32,761 nt of DNA from assembly GCA_013151865.1 (NCBI GenBank), contig JAADHN010000150.1:1-32761 (forward strand). The letters are read 5' to 3'. Position numbers and translations under genes: made by a program. This DNA comes from Kiritimatiellota bacterium. GTDB lineage: Bacteria > Verrucomicrobiota > Lentisphaeria > Oligosphaerales > JAADHN01. Below are positions 8,576 through 16,626 of the stretch, piece by piece. How positions within the stretch are numbered: position 1 is the stretch's first letter; every line of letters begins with the position of its first letter. The notes below the pieces were generated by a model. It saw nothing but the letters and a program-made list of their open reading frames with translations, ran no database searches and had not been told where the DNA came from.

Positions 8576-11500
8576 ATGCAAATGCAAGTGCGAAGGTGCA
8601 TCATTATCACTGTGTTCGGTGCGTACGGGCTTCTTCGTTTCGGCACGGCGGCGGCGTATTCCGAATCGTTTCGAATGTTGCAGAACTTCGATTACCCGGT
8701 GGGGTGGCGCGCGAGTGATGTGGATTGCACGGTGGATCGGGTAAGCGACCAACGACTGGTCCGCGAAGGAAAGGGCTGCATGCGCCTCAGATTTCGGGTC
8801 GCCCCCGAGGATGTAGGTAAGAAACACTGGATCGTTGCGGCCCGATGCGACGTAATGTTCATGCCGCCGCGTAGAATACGGTTATGGGTGCAAGCATCGG
8901 CGGCGGGCCCATTGTTCTTCTCTCTGCGCGACGAAGCCGGCGTTGAATCCATTTGGAGGATTCAACCAACGTCGGTGGGGAAATGGGAACGGGTTACGCT
9001 GGAACCGGACGCGGCGGAGTTCGTCTCGCTCTGCAAAGGAGGCGCCGCGGTGTTGACGAAGCCGGTCGTTCGTCTCGCTTTGTTTGTACGGTGCGAGAGT
9101 ATGAAAAAGGCGGGAAAGTACCAGTTCCTCGTGGACGGCTTGGAAGTCGTGCCGCCCGGCGCGATGCCGCCGCCGGCGAAAACGACGAAACGGATCGACG
9201 CCGTGACCGACCCCCGAATCGTCAAAGCGACCGGTTGCAAGGTTGCGGCGGAGCCGAAAGCCGGCTTATTTGCCGGGGGAAACGACGCTTTGAGGGTCGA
9301 GTGGCGTGTGGCCGGCGCCGGAGAGGAACCCCGGTGGAGGTCCGTCGTCGTCGAGGGACTGCGCACTCCTGTTCCCAGGGCGATAACATTCTGGATACGT
9401 CCCGAGCGGAAGTTCCCGCTGTCTTTGAACCTCGATGATGCGGACGGTACTCGCATTACTTGGTCTTTGCCCGCTCTGCGCATCGGACACTGGAACTTCG
9501 TTCGACTCAACATCGATGAGGCGACCAAATGGCTGCGACAGACTCACGCGAAAGGCCCTTTCGGGAATACATGGGCGGACTCGCCGATCATGCGTCTGCA
9601 ATTCGTGCTGGACCGGGACGCGATCGAGGAGCCCGGTGATTACGTCTGCCGCTTTGCCGATGTTCGCATGGTGTACAACGCCGATATCTTTCCTGCAGAC
9701 GACGCCAGGACGGCCGGCGAACGGTTCGAGAAACGGGTGTTTTCCGAGGGCGAAGAGGCCACGGGACGATTCTCGTTCTCGATGCCGCGGAACACGCGCC
9801 TCACAGCAACGCTGAATGTCCGACAGACAAGCGGGAAGAAGAAGGAGGTCCTCCGAGTGCAGAGAACGTTTCCGGCAGACCGGGGACGCAGATCGGTGGG
9901 ATTCAGATTCGCTGCATCTGCCTTTCCAGTCGGGAACTACGACGTCTCCGTGCGTCTGAGAGCCCCCTCCGGTAACCTTGTGTTTCACGGCGAAGAATCC
10001 ATACGCCGAATTACACCCACTGCAAGGGTGGCGGGTTTCTTGCAGCGTTTCGAACTGCTGGGCGAACACGCGGTTAGGCTCGATGCACTTCTCGAACGCG
10101 CCCGTCGCAAAGGGGGCGAACCAGTCTACCTGAACGTAGCGCGGGCGACACTGCGCCATTTCATCCCTGTGTCGCGCTCCTTCGCTTACGACGGCAAGTT
10201 CGACCGGGTGGAACGGCACTTGAGATTCATGGAGTCCCTCGCGCACAACGCCCTGGATGAGGCAAGAGAAGTGGTTGCGCAGCCCAAACGGGCCGCCGCC
10301 ATTCCCCCGGAGCATCTTGCTTCGCTGAGAATCCGAGACGGAAATCTGTACGCAGACGGGAATCCGGTTGTCCTGATAGGTCCGATGGGCATTCCCAAGG
10401 GCGAAGTGGACGAAATACCCAAGTTCGGCTTCAACCTTGCGGACTCATGGGACGGCTGGCCGACCTGCATGCGCACGGTGTTGCGCGGGCCTGAGGAAGT
10501 GGACCTCCATGGCACGGCAACGCTGGCCAAAAGTTGGGTCCGCGCCCGCAGCTCTGGCGTAGCATTGACCTTCTGCCCCGCTCTGCGGTTTCCCTTTTGG
10601 GCCTACCGGAAGTACCCGGACACGGCTGGCTACGGTCCGGTACAGGCAGGGGCAACAAACGGGTGGCGGCACATACCCGCCCCCAAGCTGTGCGGGACCA
10701 CGTTCTGGCGGTTCTGCATGGAAGCCCCCAACACAACCCGCTTGGTTCGAAGGTACTACGAAGTTCTTTTCCGGAGACTGGTGCACTTGCCCAAACCGCG
10801 CATTTACTGGCTCATGAACGAGCCCGCTTACCGCAGCCGGACGCCCCTGTATCTCCATCTCTTTCGCAAGGACTTGAGACGCAAATACCGCGATATCCAT
10901 GCCCTGAATACAGTGTGGGGAACGAAGTTGCAGAGCTTCGATCAGGCCACGTTCCCGAAACGTGCAAATAAAGCCGCCTGGTTTGACTGGCTTGATTTTC
11001 ATCAGCGCCAAGTGAGCCACTGGTTCCGATGGCTTCGCGGCGAAGTGAAAACGTTCGACGACTCTGCCATGGTCACGAACAAACCGACTCAAATCTGTCT
11101 CTTCAAACCGACTGCGGGCGTCGATATGGCAGAACAGGCGCACACGTTTGACTTGGCGGGATGCGACACGTGGCGTGATTACACGCCCAAAGCCGAATTC
11201 GCTTTGGAAATCCTCGGAAGGGGGCCTTGGAAAGGACTGGGCGTGATGACACTCGATTTCTTCAAGTCCGCGGCACCGGAAAAACCCATCGCCGACCTGG
11301 AATACCACTTTGCACACAGCCAGCGGATCAAAGAGTATCCCGCCGCATACCCCCGTGCAGCGTTCTGGCAGAGTTTCCTCCACGGAATGCGGTTGTGCTG
11401 TTTCTGGGTATGGAACAGCGAGTATCGAGAGGATACGATGGTTCAATACCCGCCCTTCGCACGCCCGAGAGTTGCGTGGGCGCTGGGCACGACCGCGCTC

Positions 11501-12211
11501 GATCTCCGTAGATTATCCACATTCGTGTCGCTTTTCCCTCCGAAGCCCTCCGAGATTGCATTGTTGTATTCCCGCTCTTCTGTTTTCCTTGACCCGGAAC
11601 GCACTTTCAACGAAACGCTTACCGCCTACAAGTCTCTGTTCTTTCTCGACGCGCCAGTGGGATTCATAACAGAACAGAGGATTACCGAGGGAGGGCTGAA
11701 CCATCGGGAAAGCCGGCCCAAATTGCTGGTGATTGCCGGTGCCCGGTATGTTCCCGCCGCCGTGTTCGACCGAATCGGTGCCTATACGCAAACCGGCGGT
11801 CGCGTGATCCTGCTGGGGCGTGACGTTCTCGCCTTTGACGAACACGGACGGAAGCGACGACCGGATACTCTCTCCCGATTAGCCGATATGCAGCGGTTTC
11901 CATCCCAGTGGGCAGAGAAACTGTCGCACCGGTTTGACGCGTTGCTCGACGAAGTCGGTGTGTCCCGTCCCGTTCGGATTCTCGGACAAGATGGAAAGAA
12001 TGCTTGGGGCGTCGAGTCCCGATCGGTCATTCACAATGGCCATCCCGTGACCTACATCATCAATATGCGCAGCGAGCCCGTAACCGTCCGCATGTACGGC
12101 TTCCCGCCAGACGCCGCATTCATGGATCTAATCGAGTCGAAGTCACATCGCAGCCCGGTGTTGAATTTGAGACCTCTTCAGGTCGCGCTACTCACTCCCA
12201 CGGTGAACTGA
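8576..12211 (+). CDS. Exported GH42-like / clan GH-A glycosidase with N-terminal beta-sandwich domains (1,211 aa)
   Basis: Likely a beta-galactosidase-type or related glycoside hydrolase acting outside the cytoplasm. The ATG at 8576 has GGAG twelve bases upstream and opens a signal peptide (MQMQVRRCIIITVFGAYGLL, then FGTAAA); an upstream GTG at 8546 lacks a site and would bury it. Residues about 25-430 hold two or more jelly-roll-like modules with repeated GKWERVTLEPD / GHWNFVRLNID patterns. The catalytic barrel spans about 580-1000: YWLMNEP gives the acid/base candidate Glu749, and KPIADLEYHF gives the nucleophile candidate Glu909, about the spacing expected for GH42. LRRKYRDIHALNTVWGT is typical of GH42. 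A trimerisation-like domain (LLVIAGARYVPAAVFDRIGAY) and a short beta domain follow. It is nearly twice the length of ordinary GH42 enzymes. It stands alone, divergent from the MFS gene. Substrate is unknown. Confidence 0.75.
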   Translation: MQMQVRRCIIITVFGAYGLLRFGTAAAYSESFRMLQNFDYPVGWRASDVDCTVDRVSDQRLVREGKGCMRLRFRVAPEDVGKKHWIVAARCDVMFMPPRRIRLWVQASAAGPLFFSLRDEAGVESIWRIQPTSVGKWERVTLEPDAAEFVSLCKGGAAVLTKPVVRLALFVRCESMKKAGKYQFLVDGLEVVPPGAMPPPAKTTKRIDAVTDPRIVKATGCKVAAEPKAGLFAGGNDALRVEWRVAGAGEEPRWRSVVVEGLRTPVPRAITFWIRPERKFPLSLNLDDADGTRITWSLPALRIGHWNFVRLNIDEATKWLRQTHAKGPFGNTWADSPIMRLQFVLDRDAIEEPGDYVCRFADVRMVYNADIFPADDARTAGERFEKRVFSEGEEATGRFSFSMPRNTRLTATLNVRQTSGKKKEVLRVQRTFPADRGRRSVGFRFAASAFPVGNYDVSVRLRAPSGNLVFHGEESIRRITPTARVAGFLQRFELLGEHAVRLDALLERARRKGGEPVYLNVARATLRHFIPVSRSFAYDGKFDRVERHLRFMESLAHNALDEAREVVAQPKRAAAIPPEHLASLRIRDGNLYADGNPVVLIGPMGIPKGEVDEIPKFGFNLADSWDGWPTCMRTVLRGPEEVDLHGTATLAKSWVRARSSGVALTFCPALRFPFWAYRKYPDTAGYGPVQAGATNGWRHIPAPKLCGTTFWRFCMEAPNTTRLVRRYYEVLFRRLVHLPKPRIYWLMNEPAYRSRTPLYLHLFRKDLRRKYRDIHALNTVWGTKLQSFDQATFPKRANKAAWFDWLDFHQRQVSHWFRWLRGEVKTFDDSAMVTNKPTQICLFKPTAGVDMAEQAHTFDLAGCDTWRDYTPKAEFALEILGRGPWKGLGVMTLDFFKSAAPEKPIADLEYHFAHSQRIKEYPAAYPRAAFWQSFLHGMRLCCFWVWNSEYREDTMVQYPPFARPRVAWALGTTALDLRRLSTFVSLFPPKPSEIALLYSRSSVFLDPERTFNETLTAYKSLFFLDAPVGFITEQRITEGGLNHRESRPKLLVIAGARYVPAAVFDRIGAYTQTGGRVILLGRDVLAFDEHGRKRRPDTLSRLADMQRFPSQWAEKLSHRFDALLDEVGVSRPVRILGQDGKNAWGVESRSVIHNGHPVTYIINMRSEPVTVRMYGFPPDAAFMDLIESKSHRSPVLNLRPLQVALLTPTVN

Positions 12212-12664
12212 ATCCCGCCGGAACCCGTCCATAAAGAGGGCGTGAGCCGCGGGAATTGTCGCTCTCCCCCAGGGGCGAATCGCTGCCCCCTGAGGCGGAC
12301 CCGTCTCTCCCGCCAAGCGGGATCGGCTGGGAGCGCAGGGCGGCAGAGCGAGCCCCCGAGCGGCTCTGCGCAGCAGAGACTGCGGAGTCTGCCTGAGACG
12401 GACATGCCTGTCCCGCTCAGCGGGAACGAAATCTCACCCAAAATCGCACTCGCGCACCGCCACGCATCCTTTGCGGCCGGGCTCAGGCTGCGATGAAGTC
12501 GCTCTTTCAGGAGATCTCACGGCCAACCCCAACACGTACCAACATCGACGATTGGAGGCCCCCCAAAACGACAGGCCCTCAACGCGGAACTTGACCGTGG
12601 AGAAAAAACGCGCGCAACGATCTTGCGAGCCCAGCAGAATCGGTTGCAGAGTGACCGCCGGGCT
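12212..12664. other. Convergent intergenic region with clustered hairpins
   Basis: Lies between the 3' ends of the glycosidase and serC. No gene is supported. Several inverted repeats crowd 12270-12424: CAGGGGC/GCCCCCTG (12270-12292), CCCGC-CAA-GCGGG (12309-12321), CTCTGC-GCA-GCAGAG (12364-12378) and CCCGC-TCA-GCGGG (12412-12424). None is followed by a T run on either strand. They may end transcription from both sides or be repeat remnants. The remaining 240 bases toward serC show nothing distinct. Confidence 0.55.
12270..12424. repeat. Cluster of four short GC inverted repeats
   Basis: Four stems in 155 bases. Two share the same outline CCCGC-N3-GCGGG (12309-12321 and 12412-12424), and a close relative, CCCGCC-A-GGCGGG, sits at 14056-14068 inside repeat R2 copy b. 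The stretch TCTCCCGCCA(A/G)GCGGGATCG is common to 12309 and 14056, which ties this cluster to the R2 family. Confidence 0.5.
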
Positions 12665-13756
12665 TCAACCGTGTCGGGCCTCGAATTCCGTCATGAAGTC
12701 CACCAGGCACGAGATTCCCGCCAGCGGCATGGCGTTGTAGCAGCTGGCCCGGATACCCCCAACCGACCGATGCCCTTTGAGACCGATCAGACCGTTCTCA
12801 GCAGCTTCCTTGACGAACAACGCTTCCAACTCCGGGTTCGGCAGGCGGAAAGTGATGTTCATCTTTGACCGATCCCCGGCTTCGGCCGTGCCTTGATAAA
12901 AAGTCGTCGAGTCGATCATCTCGTACAATGTCTGAGACTTGACCGTGTTGATACGCTCGACGGCCGCCAAGCCGCCCTGCCCCTTAAGCCAATCCGTCAC
13001 CAAGCCCAGCATGTAGATAGCGAACACCGGCGGTGTATTGAAACAAGAATCCTTCTCGACGTGCGTGCCGTACCGAAGCATGGCGGTCAGTCCCTCCGGG
13101 GTCCGTGCGAGAAGGTCTTTGCGCAAGACGACCAGGGTCACCCCCGCCGGGCCGAGGTTTTTCTGGGCCCCGGCAAAGATGAGGCCGAACCGCGCGATGT
13201 CCAACGGCCGGGACATAATGTCGCTGGACATGTCGGCCACCAACGGTACGCCGCCTCCGTCGGGGAAAAAATGATATTGCGTGCCGCGAATCGTGTTGTT
13301 GCTGCAAATGTAAAGGTAAGAGGCGTCCGAACGGACTTCCCAACTCTGCGGATCGCCGATGCAAGCATATCCGGCCTCTTTGCCGCTGAATACAATCTCG
13401 ACGTCCCCGAACAGTTTGGCTTCTTTGATCGCCTTGGCGGTCCAGGCGCCGGTGTCCGCATAGACCGCGGGCCGTCCCGGCATCATCAGGTTCATGGGGA
13501 CCATGGCGAATTGAAGACTGGCCCCGCCCTGGAGGAACAGCACCGCATACTCCTCGGGAACTTCCAAGAGTTCTCGGACGTTCTGTTCCGTGCGCGCCAG
13601 CACGTCTTTAAACGCCTCCCCTCTGTGACTGGCCTCGACAATGCCGTACCCGAGCCCCCGATAGTCCGTGAACTCCTCCTGCGCCTGGACCATGACTTCT
13701 TTGGGGAGGGTGGCCGGACCGGGGTTGAAATTGTATACGGTTTGATTCCTGCTCAT
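12665..13756 (-). CDS. serC: Phosphoserine aminotransferase SerC (363 aa)
   Basis: Cytoplasmic PLP enzyme that converts 3-phosphohydroxypyruvate and glutamate to phosphoserine and 2-oxoglutarate in serine synthesis; the same family also acts in pyridoxal phosphate synthesis. The N-terminus MSRNQTVYNFNPGPATLP is the family hallmark. FLQGGASLQFAMVPMNL provides the phosphate-binding turn near residues 75-90, YICSNNTIRGTQ follows at about 149, VADMSSDI lies at about 173, and GLIFAGAQKNLGPAG contains the PLP lysine, Lys199. The length equals the usual 360-362. The frame runs open upstream to 13849, but the ATG at 13756 has GGAGA eleven bases before it and starts exactly where family members start. 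No serA or serB partner is adjacent. Confidence 0.97.
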   Translation of the reverse strand: MSRNQTVYNFNPGPATLPKEVMVQAQEEFTDYRGLGYGIVEASHRGEAFKDVLARTEQNVRELLEVPEEYAVLFLQGGASLQFAMVPMNLMMPGRPAVYADTGAWTAKAIKEAKLFGDVEIVFSGKEAGYACIGDPQSWEVRSDASYLYICSNNTIRGTQYHFFPDGGGVPLVADMSSDIMSRPLDIARFGLIFAGAQKNLGPAGVTLVVLRKDLLARTPEGLTAMLRYGTHVEKDSCFNTPPVFAIYMLGLVTDWLKGQGGLAAVERINTVKSQTLYEMIDSTTFYQGTAEAGDRSKMNITFRLPNPELEALFVKEAAENGLIGLKGHRSVGGIRASCYNAMPLAGISCLVDFMTEFEARHG

Positions 13757-13905
13757 GTTGCTCGTGGTCTCCAAGAAAGCTGTGGACGTGTTTCGACTGC
13801 CGTGCGCCGGGTCGCCGGAATTTTCGGGGACCACCCCATTTCGCCGCACCGGCGAGTTCGATACCTTAAGCCACGTCCGGAAAAAGGGAAGAGGCCCCGC
13901 GTCTG

Positions 13906-13927
13906 TTTATAATTTAACAGGACATTT
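13906..13927 (-). promoter_or_regulatory. serC: Possible serC promoter region
   Basis: The minus strand reads TTAAATTATAAA over 13917-13906, a clear AT-rich island giving a TATAAA or TAAATT -10 candidate about 150 bases upstream of serC. The matching -35 is poor (TTGTTT further upstream at roughly 16 bases from TAAATT). Position and base composition support it more than consensus fit. Confidence 0.3.
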
Positions 13928-13972
13928 CGGGGAAACAACCGCGCGGGGACGAAAGACGGTGCAGCAAAGCTC

Positions 13973-14073
13973 GGCGGCCGCGCAAGTGGAACACGGGCAT
14001 TGGTTGACTGACTTTCGATCAACGGTTCGGTCTGTTTGCCGGGCGGCCGGGTTCTCCCGCCAGGCGGGATCGC
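13973..14073 (+). repeat. Dispersed repeat family R2, copy b
   Basis: Aligned by eye with 51-150 and 15288-15383: GCGCAAGTGGA, then GGTTGACTGACTTTCGATCAACGGTTCGGTCTGTTTGCC (only key blocks are shared), then GGCGGGATCGCCC. In this copy GTTGA pairs with TCAAC, while the same places in the other copies read GTCGA and TCGCC: one T-A pair has become C-G, although another pair is lost. A perfect CCCGCC-A-GGCGGG hairpin ends the element at 14056-14068. Confidence 0.6.
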
Positions 14074-14258
14074 CCTCCTCGGGCTGATGTCGCCCGTCTT
14101 GTGCGTTCATTCAGTTTGCGCACCTCAAAGAATACGCCGGAGATGGACGCCAGGAGGACGTTTGCAAAAGAGGGCCATGCCCGATGCGATTCGACACCGT
14201 TCTTGGTCTGACTCGTCTCCGCCGGATCCATTCAAGTTCGAAGGCAGATGCGGGACGG

Positions 14259-15206
14259 TCAATCAAGAATGCCAGCCCGATGCAAAGCTTGACACGCGGC
14301 CCGATGTCCTTCCCGGATCGCCTCTTCCGACCGGTTGAACTCAAAAAAGTTGATGTGCCCGAGTTTGGGACGAATGATGACGTCCGGCGCGTCCACCATC
14401 AGTCGGGCGTCGGTAATCCGTTTGGTCATGATGACGACGGCCGCCATAATGACCTCGAAGATATTCGGCAGGCGGCGGGCCGGAGCGCCGGCGTTCTTGT
14501 CGGCCCGCAACGTATCCCACCACTGATTCAAGCGTTCGCGCAACCCTGCCCGTCCGAGGTCGCGATCCCCCTCACCGTCTCCGGCGTTGCGCTCGATTCC
14601 AAACCAACCTTTTCGGTTGACCCCCTTCGTCTCCGCGATGTCGTGGTTCAAGTCCACGGCGATGACCACATCCGCCCCGAGGTCTCGAGCGGCCTTGACC
14701 GGGACCGGGTCGACGAGACCGCCGTCGCCGAGCAGGCGGCCGCCTCGCTGCACGGGAGTAAAGATCCCGGGGACCGAGATACTGGCACGGATAGCGCTAA
14801 CCAAATCCCCCTCTCTCATAATGACTTCGGCACCGTCGGCCAAGTCCACGGCCACGGCGGCAAACGGCACCGCCAGTTCCTCGATCCGGCGGTGACCGAT
14901 TCTCTCGCGGACGTAATCCGCTATGCGTTTCCCGTCCACCAGACCGCTCCGAGGAAAAGTGACGCCGAAAAAACGAAGTACTTGGCGCCAGTCCATGTCC
15001 CGAATGGTGCGGCGCAATTCTTCCAGCCGGTCGGCGGCATAAAAAGCACCGACGACTGCGCCCATACTGGTTCCGGCCACGACATCCGGACGGACCCCCG
15101 CCTCCTCCAAGGCCTCGATCACCCCGAGGTGTGCGCACCCGCGCGCGGCCCCGCCGCCAAGCGCCAAGCCGATGCGTCTGCCGCGGAGCAGGTGCGTGGT
15201 GTCCAT
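14259..15206 (-). CDS. Patatin-like phospholipase, RssA type (315 aa)
   Basis: A probable lipid acyl hydrolase with the Ser-Asp dyad of patatins. GLALGGGAARGCAHLGVIEAL at residues about 13-33 is the oxyanion-hole glycine stretch, GTSMG puts the nucleophile at Ser47, and GDGGLVDPVPV gives the catalytic Asp161. There is no signal peptide or membrane segment, and 315 residues is the usual size for bacterial RssA-like proteins. The frame is open up to 15485, but the upstream part is repeat DNA with no patatin similarity, so I place the start at the ATG at 15206, eight residues before the conserved strand; the ribosome site there (AAGG, about twelve bases away) is weak. It is separated by repeats from serC and from the importer operon. 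Physiological substrate unknown. Confidence 0.9.
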   Translation of the reverse strand: MDTTHLLRGRRIGLALGGGAARGCAHLGVIEALEEAGVRPDVVAGTSMGAVVGAFYAADRLEELRRTIRDMDWRQVLRFFGVTFPRSGLVDGKRIADYVRERIGHRRIEELAVPFAAVAVDLADGAEVIMREGDLVSAIRASISVPGIFTPVQRGGRLLGDGGLVDPVPVKAARDLGADVVIAVDLNHDIAETKGVNRKGWFGIERNAGDGEGDRDLGRAGLRERLNQWWDTLRADKNAGAPARRLPNIFEVIMAAVVIMTKRITDARLMVDAPDVIIRPKLGHINFFEFNRSEEAIREGHRAACQALHRAGILD

Positions 15207-15287
15207 TCTGCCAAACCTTCGTTTCCGCAGGCCGAAGCGCGGAGGCCCGACCGGGACGCCAGAATGTCCCGGGCGCCAAAGCGCGTC

Positions 15288-15383
15288 GGGGCGCGCAAGC
15301 GGAGTACGCGCGTCGACTGACTTGCGGTCGCCGTTTCGGTTTGTCTGCCCAGAGGCACGGTCCTCGCCACCGGCGGGACCGCG
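15288..15383 (+). repeat. Dispersed repeat family R2, copy c
   Basis: Shows all the R2 blocks: GGGGCGCGCAAGCGGAG, CGTCGACTGACTTGCGGTCG, GCCGTTTCGGTTTGTCTGCC, then AGAGGCACGGTCCTCGCC and a CGGCGGGACCGC end. It is closest to copy b in the TGACT block and to copy a in the GAGGCACGG block. It lies 82 bases upstream of the patatin-like start and 137 bases before R1 copy A. Confidence 0.65.
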
Positions 15384-15520
15384 CTCCAGGGGGCGTAGCC
15401 GGGAGCATACGCTCGTCGGGCTTGCGCGCCCCCAAGTTTCCCCGATTAACACACAGGCTTCGTCACGAAATGGCGCAACTCTCACGACTTCAGTTTATTG
15501 CGGCGAGAAACAGGCAAGAC

Positions 15521-15612
15521 TGTATTGAAACACCGTTTCGGTTCGTTGGCGGCAGCAATATCCTGAAAACGTGTGGGATGCGTCATCACAGCAGATGACT
15601 CACGCATGATTC
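15521..15612 (+). repeat. Dispersed 92-nt repeat family R1, copy A
   Basis: Best-preserved hairpin of the family: GTCATC (15582-15587), loop ACAGCA (15588-15593), GATGAC (15594-15599), all six pairs canonical. ATGC (15578-15581) and GCAT (15604-15607) can extend it across a four-base bulge. A hand count gives 70 of 92 bases equal to the minus-strand copy at 28487-28578, with no gap. Starts TGTATTGAAACACCG and ends CACGCATGATTC. It is antisense to the flanking genes. Confidence 0.75.
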
Positions 15613-15622
15613 GGGTTCGCGT

Positions 15623-15640
15623 GCCTCGGCAACACGAGGC
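15623..15640 (-). terminator. Possible hairpin terminator of the importer operon
   Basis: GCCTCG (15623-15628) and CGAGGC (15635-15640) form a six-pair stem with a six-base loop, 37 bases past the last permease gene. No T run follows on the minus strand, so this is a candidate from position and structure only. Confidence 0.3.
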
Positions 15641-15676
15641 GGGGCCTGCCCGCCCCCGTCCTTCCCTTCTCCCGCT

Positions 15677-16504
15677 TCACCCCTTGACGGCGCCGGCGGT
15701 GAGTCCTCGAACGAACAGGCGCATGGTGAAGAGGAAAATCAACACCAGCGGAATCGCCGCGATCGTGAACCCGGCCATCATCTGACCCCACTGCTTCACG
15801 TATTCGCCGTCGAGGCGCATGAGCCCGACCGGTATCAGTTGTTTGAAGTCGTCGGAGATGAAAACCAGCGGCTGAATAAAATTGTTCCAGCTCCCCAGGA
15901 AGCGAAGAATGGCGAGTGTGGCCAGAATGCTTCCGCTCATGGGGACGACGATGCGGAAAACCTGCTGGATCGGGCCGGCGCCATCCACCTGCGCGGCCTC
16001 GAACAATTCGCTGGGAATGTCCTCTATGAAGTTCCGCAACACGAAGACGCAAAACACCTGTCCGCCCACGGTGTAGAGGATCGTCAGTCCGACGAGAGAG
16101 TTGAGCAGATTCAGGTCTTTCATCAAAATGAAGAGCGGCACAAGATTCATGATTCCGGGCATGAACAGCAAACCGAGCAGTAAGTACCAGAGGGCGGTCT
16201 TGCCGGGAAAATCGTAGCGGGCGAACACGAACGCACTGAGGAGGGCCGTGACCAGGGTGGCGGCCACCGCGACCGTGGAAACGAGGATGCTGTTGGCGAT
16301 GTAGCTGTTGACCAGTTGCCAGCCGAAACGCCAGTTTTCCCAATGGTACGGCGGAAACGGGAACCAGGGGTTGCGAACGAACTGGGCGTTGTCTTTTAGA
16401 CTGATCTCGAACATGATGTACAGCGGGAAAAACGCAAAGAATAGCACGAACCAGATGAGGCTGTGCTTGGCGAAATCGTGCGTTTTCTTTGTTCGCGCCG
16501 CCAT
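15677..16504 (-). CDS. Carbohydrate ABC transporter permease, MalG type (275 aa)
   Basis: One of two membrane subunits of a CUT1-type sugar importer. Six hydrophobic segments are visible, starting with SLIWFVLFFAFFPLYIMF. The conserved cytoplasmic coupling loop reads ELFEAAQVDGAGPIQQVFRI at about residues 166-184, the EAA motif that docks to the ATPase. Size and layout are normal for MalG/UgpE proteins. The frame is open to 16537, but I choose the ATG at 16504 (MAARTKK), with GAAAGGGCGAAAG upstream. It lies 122 bp after the MalF-type gene, on the same strand, and ends the operon. No nucleotide-binding subunit is encoded nearby. Confidence 0.93.
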   Translation of the reverse strand: MAARTKKTHDFAKHSLIWFVLFFAFFPLYIMFEISLKDNAQFVRNPWFPFPPYHWENWRFGWQLVNSYIANSILVSTVAVAATLVTALLSAFVFARYDFPGKTALWYLLLGLLFMPGIMNLVPLFILMKDLNLLNSLVGLTILYTVGGQVFCVFVLRNFIEDIPSELFEAAQVDGAGPIQQVFRIVVPMSGSILATLAILRFLGSWNNFIQPLVFISDDFKQLIPVGLMRLDGEYVKQWGQMMAGFTIAAIPLVLIFLFTMRLFVRGLTAGAVKG

Positions 16505-16626
16505 GGTCTTTCGCCCTTTCGATTGCACGCCCAGCACGGTCTTGACACCGCCCCTCCGGCGGACCCCGTACCGTGTGCACGAGCACCGCTCGGAAGCCGC
16601 TGCGCCCCCCCTCCTCGCGGGTCTGC

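Larger units (their letters stand above)
13757..14258. other. Intergenic region between the patatin-like gene and serC
   Basis: Contains the serC leader, an AT-rich possible promoter around 13906-13917, repeat R2 copy b (13973-14073) and a possible single unit of the 10-bp repeat near 14139-14150. No gene is supported on either strand. Confidence 0.5.
15207..15676. other. Intergenic region with R2 and R1 repeats
   Basis: Between the 3' end of the importer operon and the patatin-like gene. It holds R2 copy c (15288-15383), R1 copy A (15521-15612) and a hairpin at 15623-15640. No gene is supported. Frames that run through from neighbours owe their length to the GC-rich repeats. Confidence 0.55.
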
